A stretch of DNA of 64,000 nucleotides, taken from positions 23,482,822 through 23,546,821 of the forward strand of contig CAIIXF020000008.1 of the NCBI GenBank assembly GCA_903813345.2. The letters run 5' to 3'. This document shows positions 10,751 to 22,850 of the stretch, piece after piece. Source of the DNA: Owenia fusiformis (taxonomy: Eukaryota > Annelida > Polychaeta > Sabellida > Oweniidae). Below the pieces are notes generated by a model. It had not been told where the DNA came from, searched no databases, and saw only the letters and a list, made by a program, of their open reading frames with translations. Within the stretch, counting starts at the first letter, position 1; each line of letters starts with the position of its first letter. The position numbers were made by a program, and so were the translations under genes.

Positions 10751-13700
10751 CTGAAATATGAATACAGGTGTATATGAATCAACCAAAAAACAAATCTCAA
10801 ACCTAAAGTCAGATTTGATTTTCTGGGAACTTGAAGATGATGTTGAAAAAGATTTGGTCAAATTGAAGCAAGTTAAAAAAATACTTTTTGTTCTTTTTTT
10901 ACCTTCAAAGAAGGTCAAGGTCAAATCTTAAATATAAAGCCAGATTTGAACTTCTGAAAACTTTGGTCTTTTTTACTTTTTTGACCTTGAGAAGATTGTT
11001 GAAGGTCAAAGCTCATATCTAATGTCTGATTTGAACTTCCGAGATCATGTAAACGATTTTGAAAATATTTGGGCAATTTGAAGCAAGTTCAATAATACTT
11101 TTTGACCTTTTTAATCTTCAAAGAAGGTCGTTGAAGGTCAAATCTTAAATATAAAGCCAGATTTGAACTTCTGAAAACTTGTACATGAATCTGAAACAAA
11201 CAGTTTGGTCTTTTTTACTTTTTTGACCTTGACAAGGTTGTTGAAGGTCAAATCTCGAATCTAAAGTCAGATTTAAACTTCTGAGAACTTGAAGATAATT
11301 TTGAAAAAATTGTCATTTTGAAGCAAGTTGAAACAAGGACACACAAGTGTACAACATGTCCCCACCAATGGGAAATACTATAATATATAAATATTTCAAC
11401 CTGAATGCCTCACACTAATCAGTTGAAGAGAAAACATAGTTCCTCTGGAAACGCATAGAGAAGACTTTACAGACAAGATTTTAGGACAGAAAATGCAAAA
11501 CAGCTGCCTTAACGAGGCATATAGCCTTTTTATTTTTTCGTGAAGCCACTCAGTAAAATTACGATTTCTCTGCAACTTGATGTCCAATCAACATTATTCA
11601 AGTATCTATATGTTCCTGACACGTTTGGGCGTCCGGGAATAACAACGTCTACCCAAAGTTTGTACGGGAAATTAATGTAATTCATGACTGAAATCGGGAA
11701 GACAAAATTTGAGATTCACAAACAAACATTGAGTAGAAGTTGTCATTACCGGATGGCAAACGTGTCAGGAACACATACATTTGTAGATACTCGAATGATG
11801 TTGATTGGACATCAGGTTGCAGAGAAATCATAATTTTACTCAGTGGCTTCACAAAAATTAAGCAGCATTTTAGGCCACCTTAACATTTACTCATATTGCC
11901 CAAAAACTAATCAGATCCAGAATCTCACACTAAGAATCATACCTGAAAATTTGAAATTGATCCGTGAAACAATTTGATTTGACATTGGCAAGACTTTATA
12001 AACAAGATTTTAGGATGGAAAATCCAAAATGGCCACCTTAAAATTGACCCAAAATGCAAAAATCTAATCAGTTCAAGGTTCAGGAAAAACCAAAATGGCC
12101 ATTTACATTTACCCAGAATGCCCAAAACTAATCAGTTCTTGAATTCCATACAAAGAATCATCCCTGAATATACTGTCAAACGGTTTGCCTGGAAATGTAT
12201 AGATAAGACTTCACTGTAAAGATTTAGAACTGAAAATCCAAAATGGCCACCTTAACATTTACCCACAATGCCCAAAACTTTACAAGTTCCAGATTCTTAT
12301 GTTAAGAATTTCTTTGTTTAAAATTTGAAATTGATCAATAAAACGATTTGCCTGAAAACACAGAGACAAGGCTTTATAGATTTAGGATGGAAAATCCAAA
12401 ATGGCCACCTTATTATTTACCCAGAATGCCAAAAAACTAATCAGTTTGAGATTTTTATACTAAGAATCATCCCTGAAATTTGAAATTAATCTATCAAATG
12501 GTTCGACTGGAAACATGTAGACAAGACTTTACAGACAAGATTCTAGAACGGAAAATTCAAAATGGCCACCTTAACATTCTCCTAGAATGCCCAAATACTG
12601 ACAAGTTCTGGATTACAATACAAATAATCATCCCTGAAAGTTTGGAGTGGATCTGTCAATCGCTTCGCCTAAAAATACATAGACTAGACTTTACAGACAA
12701 GATTTAAGACAGAAAATACAAAAATGGCCGACCATAAAAAAGCAAAAATAATTTTTTGCTGTTTTTGTAAGAAAATTATTGCATGCAACTATTGTTAACA
12801 GTGAGATGGGCTTTTACAGGACACCCGAAACTATTTGTGAAGCTACAAAATAGTTGAATTATGAAACTCAAAAACAGCTTGTAATAATAACTAGAAAAAC
12901 AGCAACTACACGGAGTAGCAAATCCCACCGAACAAAACATATTTTGCATATTAATGGCCATTTTGAAAATCTCTTCTTCAGGGTAACTTCTTTGTCCCTA
13001 AGCATCAGCATATAAAATTTAAACCAAATCCTTTAACTAGTATTTGAGTTATCAAAGATTATGTTTTTTTACGAAAAATGGCCACCATTTTGGTATTAAG
13101 CAGCCATTCTAAAAATTTCTTTTTCAGCGAACCAAATCTTTCAACTAGTATTTGAGTTATCAAAGATTACAGTGACCATTTTGAAATTCAGCCGCCATCT
13201 TGAAAATTCTTTCATGAACAAACCTACTTTACCCTAGGCATCATCATATAAAATTTAAACCAAAACCGTTCACTGGTATTTGAGTTATCAAAGATTACAT
13301 TTTTTACCAAAAATGACCGCCATTTTGATATTTAGCAGCCATCTTGAAAAATTCTTCAGCATAGCTCCTTTGTCCCTAGGCATCAGCATATAAAATTTGA
13401 ACCAAATCAATTCACTATATTATATTTGAGTATAAAAGATTATGTTTTTTACGAAAAACAGCCGTCATTTTGATATTTAGCAGCCATTTTGAAAATCTCT
13501 TCTTCAGGGTAGTTCCTTTGTCTCTAGACATCAGCATATAAAATTTGAACCAAATCCGTCAACCAATATTTGAATTATCAAAGATTACGTTTTTTTATGA
13601 AAAATAGCACCATTTTGAAATTCAGCCGCCATCTTGAAAATTCTTTCTTGAACAAATCTACTTTGTTCCTAGGCATCATCATATTAAATTTGAATCAAAT

Positions 13701-16700
13701 CCATTCACTGGTATTTGAGTTATCAAAGATTACGTTTTTTTACCAAAAATGGCCGCCATTTTGAAATTCAGCCGCCATCTTGAAAATTTCTTCAGCATAG
13801 CTCCTTTGTCCCTAGGCATCAGAGTCAAAATTTGAACCGAATACGTCGACTTATATGTGAGTAATCAAAGATTCCAAAGAATTAAGCGGCCATATTGAAA
13901 ATTCTTTCTGGAGCAGAGGTTCTATCACCATAAGCCTATAAAATCTGAATCGAATCCGTAAACCGGTATTTGAGTTATTGCCCGGACAAACGGACGGACG
14001 GATGGCTCTCCTATATCCCCCTCGAACTTTGTGTGGTGGGATAATGATACAGAGAATTATCACTTGCTGACATTTCTTAAGATATTCAAAATGGCTGCCA
14101 TGACTGAGCCAACATGTCCAATACCTAATCAGATGTAGAATTAAGTGAGTTAAAGATGATGTATAGGTATCGAGTTGAAATTTTCTATACCACATCTGTA
14201 TCTAAGTTATTCCTCAAAATTTGAAGATGATATCTGTCGTGGTTTTGGAGAAATAGACCAGTCAAACTAATGAAAAAATAAGCTTAACCCAAAACAAATT
14301 GCAATAGATTTCAGATTAGGTTAATTGTTTACATATCCATCTATTACAGCTATTAACCTTGAAACACATACTAAAAGTCTACCAAAATCGAAGTAGTGGA
14401 ACAATGTTAAAAATTGAATCAAACCCCCTACCCCACCCCGTTTTTACCTTGATGAGGTCAACGAATGTCTCAAATCTAAAATCAGATTTGAACTTCTGTT
14501 AACTTGTAGATGATTTTGAAAAAAATTGGTCAAGTTGAAGCAAGTTGAAAAAAGAAATTTTTGACCTTTTTAAATTAGCTCACATGGTGAGGCATTTCTT
14601 CCACAAAGTCCACTCTAAATGTTTTTTGCATTTGGAAGTACATACAGGTATATGGAACTTAATTCAAAGAATAAACTACTTTTGTCACTGTACATGGGAT
14701 GCTTACCTATCTAAATAGTTTGTAGTCATAAATACTATTCTGGCTTCACTGGATGCTACCCCATCAAGAGCATTCAACAAACCACTAAAAGTGAGTGGCC
14801 TCATACCTTGGTAGGCTGTGGGATCTGGAACATTCAACAAAGAGTTTATACAGGTTTTCATGTAAAACATAATTGTATCGTAGTTGTCTGCATAACATTT
14901 TTAAAACACTAATATGGAGTTATATGGGATGATTTAATCTTGACTGATGTTTTTAAGAAAAAGGAAGGTGCTTTGCAAATTGGTTCAGAGTGCTGACTAC
15001 TGTAGATACATGTACAGTACACTTATTTTGACGCTTCCTAATCAACTCATACCCAAGACAACTCGTACCCAAGACAACTTGTACCCAAGACAACTCGTAC
15101 CTAAGACAACTCACACCCAAGTCTATTTTCAGTATTATGGGTGCATATAAGGAAAACAAATTGAGTCTGCATAATAATGTTTTATTGTTATTATGTGAAG
15201 CAAATAAGCCTCAATATTTTTTCTGAATTTAGAAGACATTTTTTCTCAATGGATTAAGCAAAGCATTTTGTTTTAACTTGGATCACCTTTTTTAAATAAA
15301 AGAAGTGCTTTGAAAGGCTTGTTCTCAACTTTTTTTGTCATACATATATATAAATAAATATAATTATAACAGTAACTTTTCTACAAATGAATCAAACAAT
15401 TAATTTAGCTAAGTGCATTTAGATAAAGTTAATAAGGGAAGTTTAATCTGTTAATTTCTTTTCCATTTTGAACTTAATTGGATTATATTTGAGCACATGC
15501 ATACTGTACAAAGTGTATTATATCATGTATGAATAATATAATATTATTTAGAATATTTTATTGATAAATTTTATGAATGTGGCTTCTTAAGAATTAACAT
15601 TCTTTAATCTGATAATATGAAATCCTAAATAGATCATCTGTTAAATAAGAAATTAAGCCCAAGTTTTGATAAATCTTTATATTTTTAATAATACCATCTT
15701 GAAGATCTGACACTTGTTCCAAACACTCATAAACATACAAAAATACCTCTAATATTTTGAACAATGAAAGGCCCGTAGCCAAGGGGGGCCAAATTTTTTT
15801 TCAAAATCATGCAGTTTTTCGAGTTGTCTTGAGTACGACTTGACTTGGGTACAAGTTGTCTTTGGTACGACTTGACCAGTTACCATTTTGACGCTACTTA
15901 ATTTGACGGATTTGATCAATTTCAAATATTGGCTCTGATGCTCTATTCTCAGTTTACGTTTAACCAAAATATACCACAATATCTCTTTCAAAGTACAATT
16001 TAAACTTCCAACTGGAATTTCTCCAATTTCATTTTGAAAGCACATTGGAATCAAAGGCCAATATAGGCAGTTTTTTGACTGAATTTGGATATTTCATATT
16101 TTTGAATATGAATCATAATTGGTCATCTTATGCACTTGAAGCAAAATAATAAAATAATTAAAACAAGAATAGGTCCAGATACATGGGAAGATTTCTCATA
16201 TTTGGAAGAATAACATCATGTATATAAGACAACTAATTCAATTCCATAAGACAAGTAACATTCAGTAACATTTTATCAACTTACTTTCTTTTGTCCAGTC
16301 CCTGTTATTAAAAGCAGCATCGATGTCTTCAAGAAGTATGATGCTTTGCTGAGGGGCAACACTTAGTAGATGATTCAGTCTGTCATCACTCAGTCCTCTT
16401 TCACTTAGGTTCAGAACACATATACTGTAGTCAAGTTCACCTAGGTGAATATAAATATAAAGCATTATTCCATGATGGTGAAATTCCCTGCAATCTGATT
16501 TGTGACTTTTAAATATATCTTGTATTTACACACACTTTCCACTATAGTGTTAGATACAGAGTGAAAATGACGTCAGTGTTGGGATACGGTCCAGTATCCC
16601 AACGCCCCAGATTTCCATCCAGGATATGACTATTACTGCAAAAATCAATGGCGATTAGTTTACAACAATGTGTTCTAATCTTTGCTTTATGGTAGATATA

Positions 16701-19343
16701 TCTGATTTAAATATCAGGAAATGATACTGTGATCATCACAATTCATAATTTTAGGATAAAAAACATGCATCTGTAAAACACAGGCATCTTCAAATCAATT
16801 TGAAGCATGCACATTGTTTTCATGAACTAGTAAAAATCCAATATGGGAGCCAACAGTCGAAAAAAGTGTTTCGCTACACTGCACTTCTAGTTGATGAAAT
16901 TGAAGAGAAAAGAGAAAAAATCAAACATACCGTATAAAACGATAAAAGCATACAACAAGGTCAAAAAGATTTTGAAGGAATATCTTCTATTTTCTGTATT
17001 GCACTTGAATCATTGAATAGAACCCCGGACAGGTTGAATGATGCAGTCATGTTTTTATTACTCTATATTTCCAATAGAACAACCATTTTCCAACCAATTT
17101 TCGTATTTGATTCCGGAAACAATTTCCAACATGGAAAAAAATATTTTAACAAAATTCCTAATTTTATGATTTTCATCGGCTTTTTTCAAAAAGATGCCAC
17201 TACGGTCAATAAAATACAGGTTTTTGCTTGAACGGTAGATTTTGAAAAAGTTCAGTATGTTTTGCGGTAGATTATTGAAAAAATGGTACGTTTTTGGAGG
17301 TTTTTGAAAAATGTGGTCGTTTTACAGTAAATTTTGAAAAATGCGGTAGTTTTCCAGTAGATTTTTGAAAAAATGTGGTAGTTTTGTGGTAGATTTTTGA
17401 AAAACTAGATTTTGTAAAATGCGGTAGTTTTCCAGTAGATTTTGAAAAAATGTGGTAGATTTTTGAAAAAAGGGTAGTTTTGCGGGAGATTTTGAAAAAT
17501 ACCACATTTTGAAAAAATCTACTGCAAAAATACCCCAATTCAAAAAAACTACGGCAAATTTTTGGTCTTAGGTTGGCAGGTATGGTACTGTAGATGAAGA
17601 TTTAAAATAATTTTTGATGAGGAAAAATAAAAATCAGCTTTACATTCGATTAAAGTTTTTGTTGATTGGATGGAGGAAACTACGCAGGGCTCTCACCAGG
17701 AAATATTTAGGGTGTGGTGCAAACATCTTCAGCATTACTGTTCAATCGTGATAAATCATATTTATGTTATACTGTATCCTTTTTAAATGCTATTATTGTA
17801 TATTCAGTCAAGTTTAGACTGTGGAAACAATCATGATTTGCCAGTAGGGTGTGGTGGGAGCTAAATAGAGTGTGGTGCTGCGCCACAGTCTAAAAGCCTG
17901 GCGAGAGCCCTGCTACAAACGATATAGACTTGCAAAATGTGCAAAAAAGTGAAACGAATACAAAGTTATAACACTTTTTGTGAAGTGAGAAATCAAGACA
18001 AGAAAGGGATCATTGGAGAGCCATCCACAATGTCGAATGCCATGCAATCAACCACCAATGACAGACAGTAATATAATAAAACAAATATTTTACTCTACTT
18101 TCGGTTTTTCTAATTTTGTTTTAATATATTATTTGTACTTGTAATAATTATGGAACACATGTATGTCAGGATGTCAATGTCTTCCATAATATCCCTTATA
18201 TACAAATGTATGACCCTTAAAATGAAACATGGTACTGCATTGTTCAAGTTCATGATAATCTTTGTTGATTGTTGCCTGGGATATACCTCCACTGAAAGTA
18301 TATATACATTGTATACTCCAAATGCAACTTGTGAAGACAGGGGAAAGCAAGCTCAAGAGTTTGATACAAGACTGTACTGTTATTTACCTGTTAAAGCTTT
18401 ATAGAGCAACTCAAAAGCTTGATGTGACCTCAAAAACCATAAAACATAAAACTATATCCCATATTATATAAAATAAGACTTTTTTTTGCATTTTACTTAA
18501 ATAACTTATAGATAACTTACCTGCTAAAGCTGTAATAAAGCTGCTTTTTCCACAACCCGGAGGACCATGTAATAGATAGCCTCGTCTGTATGGTATCCCT
18601 CTATCCATATACCATGACTGATTGCCAGTAAATTCTTGCACATCCTTCAAAATAGCCTCCCCAATGCCAAGATCTAGCACTACAGAATCAATAGGTCTCT
18701 TCTGGCGAGGGTACCCAAACTGCCTCCACTCAGCACCCATAGCTGTATACATTAAAGTTTTACCTTCTTGGTTTATCAATGCAAGTTTCCTAGATTGTTC
18801 CAGAATATCGTAATACACCTGTCGCCTGCGTCCTATAGATGTCAATGTTACAGTCTCGAATGGAAGTCCAACTTGCATGTTAACCATTTGCTTCTCACGA
18901 TTGCGCTCAACTCTGATGTAATGATTATTGTACCAGAAAAAATGAACTCCTGGACTCGGCACAAAATCAAACTTAGTAAGAATCTTGCCTGTTTCTTCTT
19001 GAGAAAATGTTGTTTCAACACTGATATGTTGTGTCCTCATTCCCTTTGTTTGTAACCACTGGAGCAACCAATTGTAACTTTTATCTTTACTTTGTACCTC
19101 TAGTGTTATCATACAGTGACGTCTAAACATCACCATTCCATATTGGCTTCCCTTACGTAAGAAAGCAAGGGCAGTTCCCACTCCGACAAGTCCAAACCCT
19201 GCACCAAAATATGGGTTATTTTGTAAAGATCCTATTAAGTCTGACATTCCCATTTTTGTGTTTAAATCAATTGTTCATCAAATGAATCGTTCATCACTTT
19301 GTTCTATCCTGAGTTCTCTAGAGATGACCTACAGTTCCCATAC
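10495..19343 (-). CDS. BCS1L: Mitochondrial chaperone BCS1 (complete, 5 coding exons)
   Basis: AAA ATPase of the mitochondrial inner membrane that moves the folded Rieske iron-sulfur protein (UQCRFS1) into complex III. Coding exons on the minus strand: 19253-18521, 16440-16285, 14824-14707 and 10750-10495 joined through consensus GT/AG sites in compatible phases (1, 1, 2). Together they give 420 codons, against 419 aa in human. The first coding exon also holds 90 nt of 5' UTR after an acceptor (ttttgcag) at 19344, so there is an upstream non-coding exon I could not place. N-terminal part: '[19 protein letters not shown]' transmembrane/targeting segment and BCS1-specific domain. AAA motifs: Walker A GPPGCGKS (230-237), Walker B IILLEDID (278-285), sensor N332, and RPGR at 343-346. 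The start ATG (19253) has a good context (aaaaATGG). All key residues are intact, so it should be functional. Introns are crowded with repeats, especially intron 4. Confidence 0.97.
10800..11345. repeat. Tandem array with ~150-160-bp unit in BCS1L intron
   Basis: Units carry 'aaggttgttgaaggtcaaa', 'cagatttgaacttctga', 'gaacttgaagatgattttg' and 'gaagcaagttgaa'. At least three copies, with a further degenerate copy at 14450-14580. No coding potential. Confidence 0.65.
11345..12765 (+). repeat. Pearl-like ~160-bp core array in BCS1L intron 4
   Basis: Begins at about 11343 with 'acacaagtgtacaacatg' and TCCCCACC, the same 5' end as the element at 1871. It continues as diverged core units ('aaaatggccaccttaac', 'cagaatgcccaaaactaatc', 'aagaatcatccctgaa') to 'aaaatggccgaccataaaaaagc' near 12725. 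The palindromic pair at about 11525-11620 and 11740-11850, sharing 'cactcagtaaaattac', marks a foldback insertion inside the first unit. Confidence 0.65.
12888..14045 (+). mobile_element. Pearl-like element with ~125-130-bp core
   Basis: The left end reads 'ctagaaaaacagcaactac' then 'gtagcaaatcccaccgaac'. About six core units follow ('tttgtccctaggcatcagc', 'ataaaatttgaaccaaatc', 'gtatttgagttatcaaag', 'tggccgccattttgaaattc'). It closes with ACGG repeats (about 13982-14005) and the end 'cgaactttgtgtggtgggat'. Same plan as 20311-21201. Lies in BCS1L intron 4. Confidence 0.7.
14707..14824 (-). CDS. BCS1L: BCS1L coding exon 3 (sensor 1)
   Basis: 118 nt, phase 1 to 2. Encodes the segment with [15 protein letters not shown] and [12 protein letters not shown]. 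Acceptor ttccag|ATCCC, donor GATAG|GTAAGC. Too short to be found by a simple ORF search. Confidence 0.94.
15040..15890. repeat. 16-bp minisatellite pair in inverted orientation
   Basis: About five copies of an 'ACTCGTACCCAAGACA' unit lie at 15045-15120. Inverted copies ('gagttgtcttgagtacga') lie at 15815-15880. A direct 'ttttgacgct' motif occurs next to each block (about 15027 and 15885). The layout suggests one palindromic element about 0.85 kb long inside BCS1L intron 3. Confidence 0.55.
16285..16440 (-). CDS. BCS1L: BCS1L coding exon 2 (Walker B)
   Basis: 156 nt, phase 1 to 1. Encodes [19 protein letters not shown] and, further on, LLEDIDAAF, the Walker B. Acceptor cacctag|GTGAAC, donor GAAA|GTAAGT. 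Confidence 0.95.
16578..16603. other. 10-bp perfect hairpin beside a CRE-like site
   Basis: GTTGGGATAC and its exact complement flank the 6-nt loop GGTCCA. A consensus CRE palindrome TGACGTCA sits at 16568-16575. Both are in BCS1L intron 2. A regulatory role is speculative. Confidence 0.4.
17255..17560. repeat. Degenerate tandem repeat, 'gtagttttgcggtagatttt' type
   Basis: Irregular 30-40-bp units built of 'gatttttgaaaaaatg' and 'cggtagttttccagtag' fill this stretch of BCS1L intron 2. The open minus-strand frames here come from the repetition and are not genes. Confidence 0.65.
17685..17912. mobile_element. Short hAT-like MITE
   Basis: Inverted ends CAGGGCTCTCACCAGG (17685 on) and CCTGGCGAGAGCCCTG (ending 17912). 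Ends starting CAGGG are typical of hAT elements. No clean 8-bp TSD is visible. 228 bp, in BCS1L intron 2. Confidence 0.6.
18521..19253 (-). CDS. BCS1L: BCS1L coding exon 1 (start to Walker A)
   Basis: 733 nt, encoding residues 1-244 and the first base of codon 245. It contains the N-terminal membrane segment, the BCS1-specific region and the P-loop. The donor is CAG|GTAAGT at 18521/18520. The exon is preceded by UTR to an acceptor at 19343. Confidence 0.95.
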
Positions 19344-19344
19344 C

Positions 19345-20160
19345 TGCAAAATAATTGAATTAAGTACATTTCACAACCCATTGTACTGAAAAGCATTATA
19401 CCAGTGCGTATTGTACCGAGAGGCATACAGAATGCCATAATACCGAAGCACATCATCTTGATTCACAAGGTTTCAGTTGTTCCTATGTGACTTGTAACAT
19501 ATATTTCTGCTTGAACATTTAGAAACATTACAAGCACAAAGTAATTGATAGACAAATCAGCAAACACATATATATTTAGAGTTTCCTTGGAGTAATTAAT
19601 ATGAATAGTTAGTGATACATGGTATTCATTAATTACAATTGACAAGCAACTCATAAAAGCACCACATAAGTTTTAAAATCACTTCAGGTCTCTTCGTATA
19701 TACTATATGTTTGAAATAGGCTAGTATAGTTGTGAAATTAGTTATATTCACATGTGATGACAAAGTCAATCATGCTTCTACATGAAAGTCGAAACCCTGT
19801 TATAATCGTAATTCAACTAGCCCTTTGGGCTTTGTGGAATATGACTTATGAAAGATGCACAGGAGCTCATCGCTTTAATGATTTTTTAATGCACTCGTGA
19901 CAAACATGTATGTCTTACAGATCTAACATTTGTTTAGTCATTAAATAAGCCCAGAATTGCAAAATTGTTTATCTTTGCTTTTTTATCCTTCATCATTCTA
20001 CACTCAAATCATTTTTATTTGCTGGGGAATTCCAATGAGTCGTCTAAAGGGTGTCGCTATATTGCCATACTTAGATTGCATTACAACCTTGTCTTTATGG
20101 GTGTACTACTTTCCTCATTATCCACTTAGGAACCAGATAGTGTATCATCATCCACAAAAT
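19345..20160. promoter_or_regulatory. BCS1L upstream region; no further gene seen
   Basis: Lies 5' of the first recognised BCS1L exon. It should hold the non-coding first exon and promoter, but I could not identify a start site, CpG-rich stretch or core element. A small hairpin 'agccctttgggct' is at about 19818. Confidence 0.3.
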
Positions 20161-21255
20161 CGACCATGATGATAGAGGAAGAAAAGAGCCTTAAAATGCT
20201 TTTTATTTGAAACAAATCTTACAAATTTTCTAATGATCTAATTATGTTGTATATTCGTATTTTTCGTTTTTGTGGGTATCCGTTTTTTTCGACAGGGTAC
20301 CAAGTTTGAACCAGAACAACGGCAACGCCAAAGCGTAGCGAATCCCATCGAACAGAAATGGCTGGCATTTTTACAAACGAATAGCAAATATCGTAAAACA
20401 ACACACCAGAAAGGCCACCATTTTCAAAATGGTGGCCATTTTTCAAAATGGCCGACTACTCCCCAAAGTTTTATTAGACAATGTGCCATACTGTATTCAC
20501 ATATCAAATATGAACAAAATTGCTCTACTACTTTTCGAGTTATAGTAAAATACGTTAAAATGGCGGCCATTTTTCAAAATGACCGCCTTCTACCAAAAGT
20601 GTCATAGGACAGTGTGCCATGCTTATAGTATTCACATACCAAATATGAACAAAATCGCTCCACTACTTTTCGAGTTATAGTAAAATACGTTAAAATGGCG
20701 GCCATTTTTCAATTTTTTTCAAAATGGCCACCTTCTACCAAAAGTGTCTTTAGACAGTGTACAATGCTTATAGTATTCACATACCAAATATGAACAAAAT
20801 CGCTCCACTATTTTTTGAGTTATAGCAAAAATCATAAAATGACGAGTAAAGGCCGCCATTTTTCAAGATGGCTGCCATGTGCTTCTTTAATATCTACATT
20901 TGTAGCATTATTAATGTCCTTTATAATTTTTTTACATTTAAAATATATTGATATAACAGTTTTACATATTGCACCTAAATTACTGTAAAATCGGCACTAA
21001 AATGGCCGCCATTTTGAAATGAGCGGCCATTTTGAAAATCGGCTTTCGAGCAGAACTTCTACCCCCATAAGGTATATGTGTACAAAATATGAACAAAATC
21101 GGGCCAACGGTATTTGAGTTATTGCCCGGACGGACGGACGGACGGACGGACGGACGGAGGCGTTCCCTATATCCCTCCGAACTTCGTTCGATGGGATAAC
21201 AAGCATGGAGGATTTACTACCCAGTACCCAGTACCCATTTTTTTCTACAAACCCA
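20160..21255. mobile_element. E2-type element split by a pearl-like element
   Basis: E2 segments 'gatgatagaggaagaaaag' to 'taccaagtttgaacc' (20165-20310) and 'aagcatggaggatttac' to 'ttctacaaaccca' (21202-21255) are contiguous in intact E2 copies. They are separated here by 20311-21201. Confidence 0.7.
20311..21201 (+). mobile_element. Pearl-like element, ends defined by the split E2
   Basis: The interrupted host repeat gives precise edges. Left: AGAACAACGGCAACGCC. Right: CGTTCGATGGGATAAC. Inside are about four ~127-bp core units ('caaatatgaacaaaatcgct', 'actacttttcgagttatag', 'ggcggccatttttcaaaatg'), then a CGGA/GGAC microsatellite (21126-21165) and the tail 'ccctccgaacttcgttcgat'. No obvious TSD, as expected for Helitron-type insertion. 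Confidence 0.75.
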
Positions 21256-21338
21256 ATAAGCCCAATACCTTGGTGGATTATATGCTCACATGGTGAGCTA
21301 TTGCAATCACTCACTTGTCCATCTGTCAGTCAACAATA

Positions 21339-21560
21339 CAGGGTGTTCCAAAAGTAACAGGACTGGTGCTGGCATTTTGTTAAATATGCACCAATCGTAT
21401 TCAAAATTTTACATAATGTACTTTCATGTATTGTCACTAAAATTGCAAAGTATCAACAAAATATAAGATACTCGGGTAGAGTTATGGTTGCTATAGTAAC
21501 ATGACATCACAATACTCGGGGCAACATTCCACACAGAAAGTTACAAGGACATGTAAGGCA
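21339..21560. mobile_element. Mariner-like element end (fragment)
   Basis: Starts after TA with CAGGGTGTTCCAAAAGTAAC and matches the left arm of the element at 34737 for about 220 bp. The other end is not found. Confidence 0.6.
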
Positions 21561-21849
21561 CTGAACGATACCATATACTTGTTTGTTTTGTTGTTGGTTA
21601 GGTAGCACGCCTGTGACGTCACAAACGATTGACAAGAATTTAAACCCTGCTTCAGTAAACTTGATTTCTTATTTTCAAGGACAATTTGGATACTTTTAAT
21701 TCGGGTAGGCCTAAGGCCCAAGTATGTTAGCTTTTTTCGTTACGACAACATAATCTCAAAGATAGTCCATAAATTAATTTTTGAATGTGTTTTTGATCCT
21801 ACCGGCGCCCGCCTGGGTCGCCTGCCCGCCTGTAAAATACAGGTAACCT

Positions 21850-22117
21850 TACTTTATTGTAGAGTCCCTCATTCTAGCAGAATTTTGGTCCCCAGCTGTT
21901 AGAAGGCCTTCTTACAGCTGGGGACCAAAATGCCACTGGAAGTAGGGACTCTGTTTAAGAAAATAATGTACCATCCTGCCATCAGAAAGGGATTTTTGTT
22001 ATGCTTTGAATGGAACAAGTTTGAAGAAAAACGGTGCAGTATGAAACTCGTAAATCTTGATGTTCAAACATCCGGTAGGTCAAAATTCAAACTAACGGTC
22101 GAAGTTAGGACCGCGTG
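21850..22117. mobile_element. Half copy of the 412-bp CACGCGG MITE
   Basis: Central hairpin and right arm of the element at 10038-10449, ending in 'gttaggaccgcgtg' at 22117. The left arm is missing, so it is a truncated copy. Confidence 0.8.
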
Positions 22118-22124
22118 TTGCTCT

Positions 22125-22850
22125 AAATGATACAATTGTTTTTAAAAATTTGATAATGCAGACTGGTATGACTCATTTCTCAAAATCTCGAATGTTCAAA
22201 GAAAATCTGAATTTATTAATGCAATCGATGATAAAAAGTCTTTGAACCTCTATAAAAAGTTGAAATTTAATACAAATAAAGAGAAGTACCTCATGAACCA
22301 TACAGACTTTTACACCTCGCGACTTAAGTTTCTGGCCAGAACAGGCTGCTTTAACCTTGAGGAAGATAGAAAAAGATGGAAAATAAGTAACGGTATTTGT
22401 AAATTATGTAACTTAAATGTTATAGATGATCCCACCCATCATTTCCTCCTCTGGCTCATTTCCAGAAACAAAGAACTGAATTTATAAATGATTTGAGTAA
22501 TAAATGTGATGCTCCCGTTGTGTCTCAGTACCTAAATTTCCCCCCACAAATGAAATTAAAGTGGATTCTTGGGGATGATGTGTTTAGCATTTGGGGGCAC
22601 GACAATGGCTGGAATTTTGATGTTTGTACAAAAAGATTTCTGAAAAACGTGTATGTGAAACATAACACAGCGTGATTTTAACCTATTTTAACGATTTTAC
22701 TCAAAGCTTATGTCTCATATTCTTTTACGGATTTTAGTAAATGATGTATGGTTTGCATACTACTTGTATGTAATATTGACGCACCTCTGAGTGCCACTGT
22801 TATAAAAGTGATTGTCAAATAAATAACAAATAAATAAATATCTTTCTTAC
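22125..22850 (+). pseudogene. Non-LTR retrotransposon 3' fragment (C-terminal ORF2)
   Basis: The frame from about 22206 encodes 'TSRLKFLARTGCFNLEEDR' followed by CKLCN...DDPTHHFLLWL, the cysteine/histidine motif found after the reverse transcriptase domain in CR1/L2/RTE-like LINEs. It stops at 22485, and the homologous tail continues in another frame from 22493 to 22675, so it is frameshifted. The 3' end is an 'aaataaataac' type repeat (about 22820-22845), typical of LINE tails. 5' truncated. Confidence 0.65.

Noticed and set aside
17272-17538. Minus-strand ORF with KSTGKLPHF repeats
   Set aside because: Periodic translation of a degenerate tandem repeat in a BCS1L intron, with two overlapping open frames and no coding signature.
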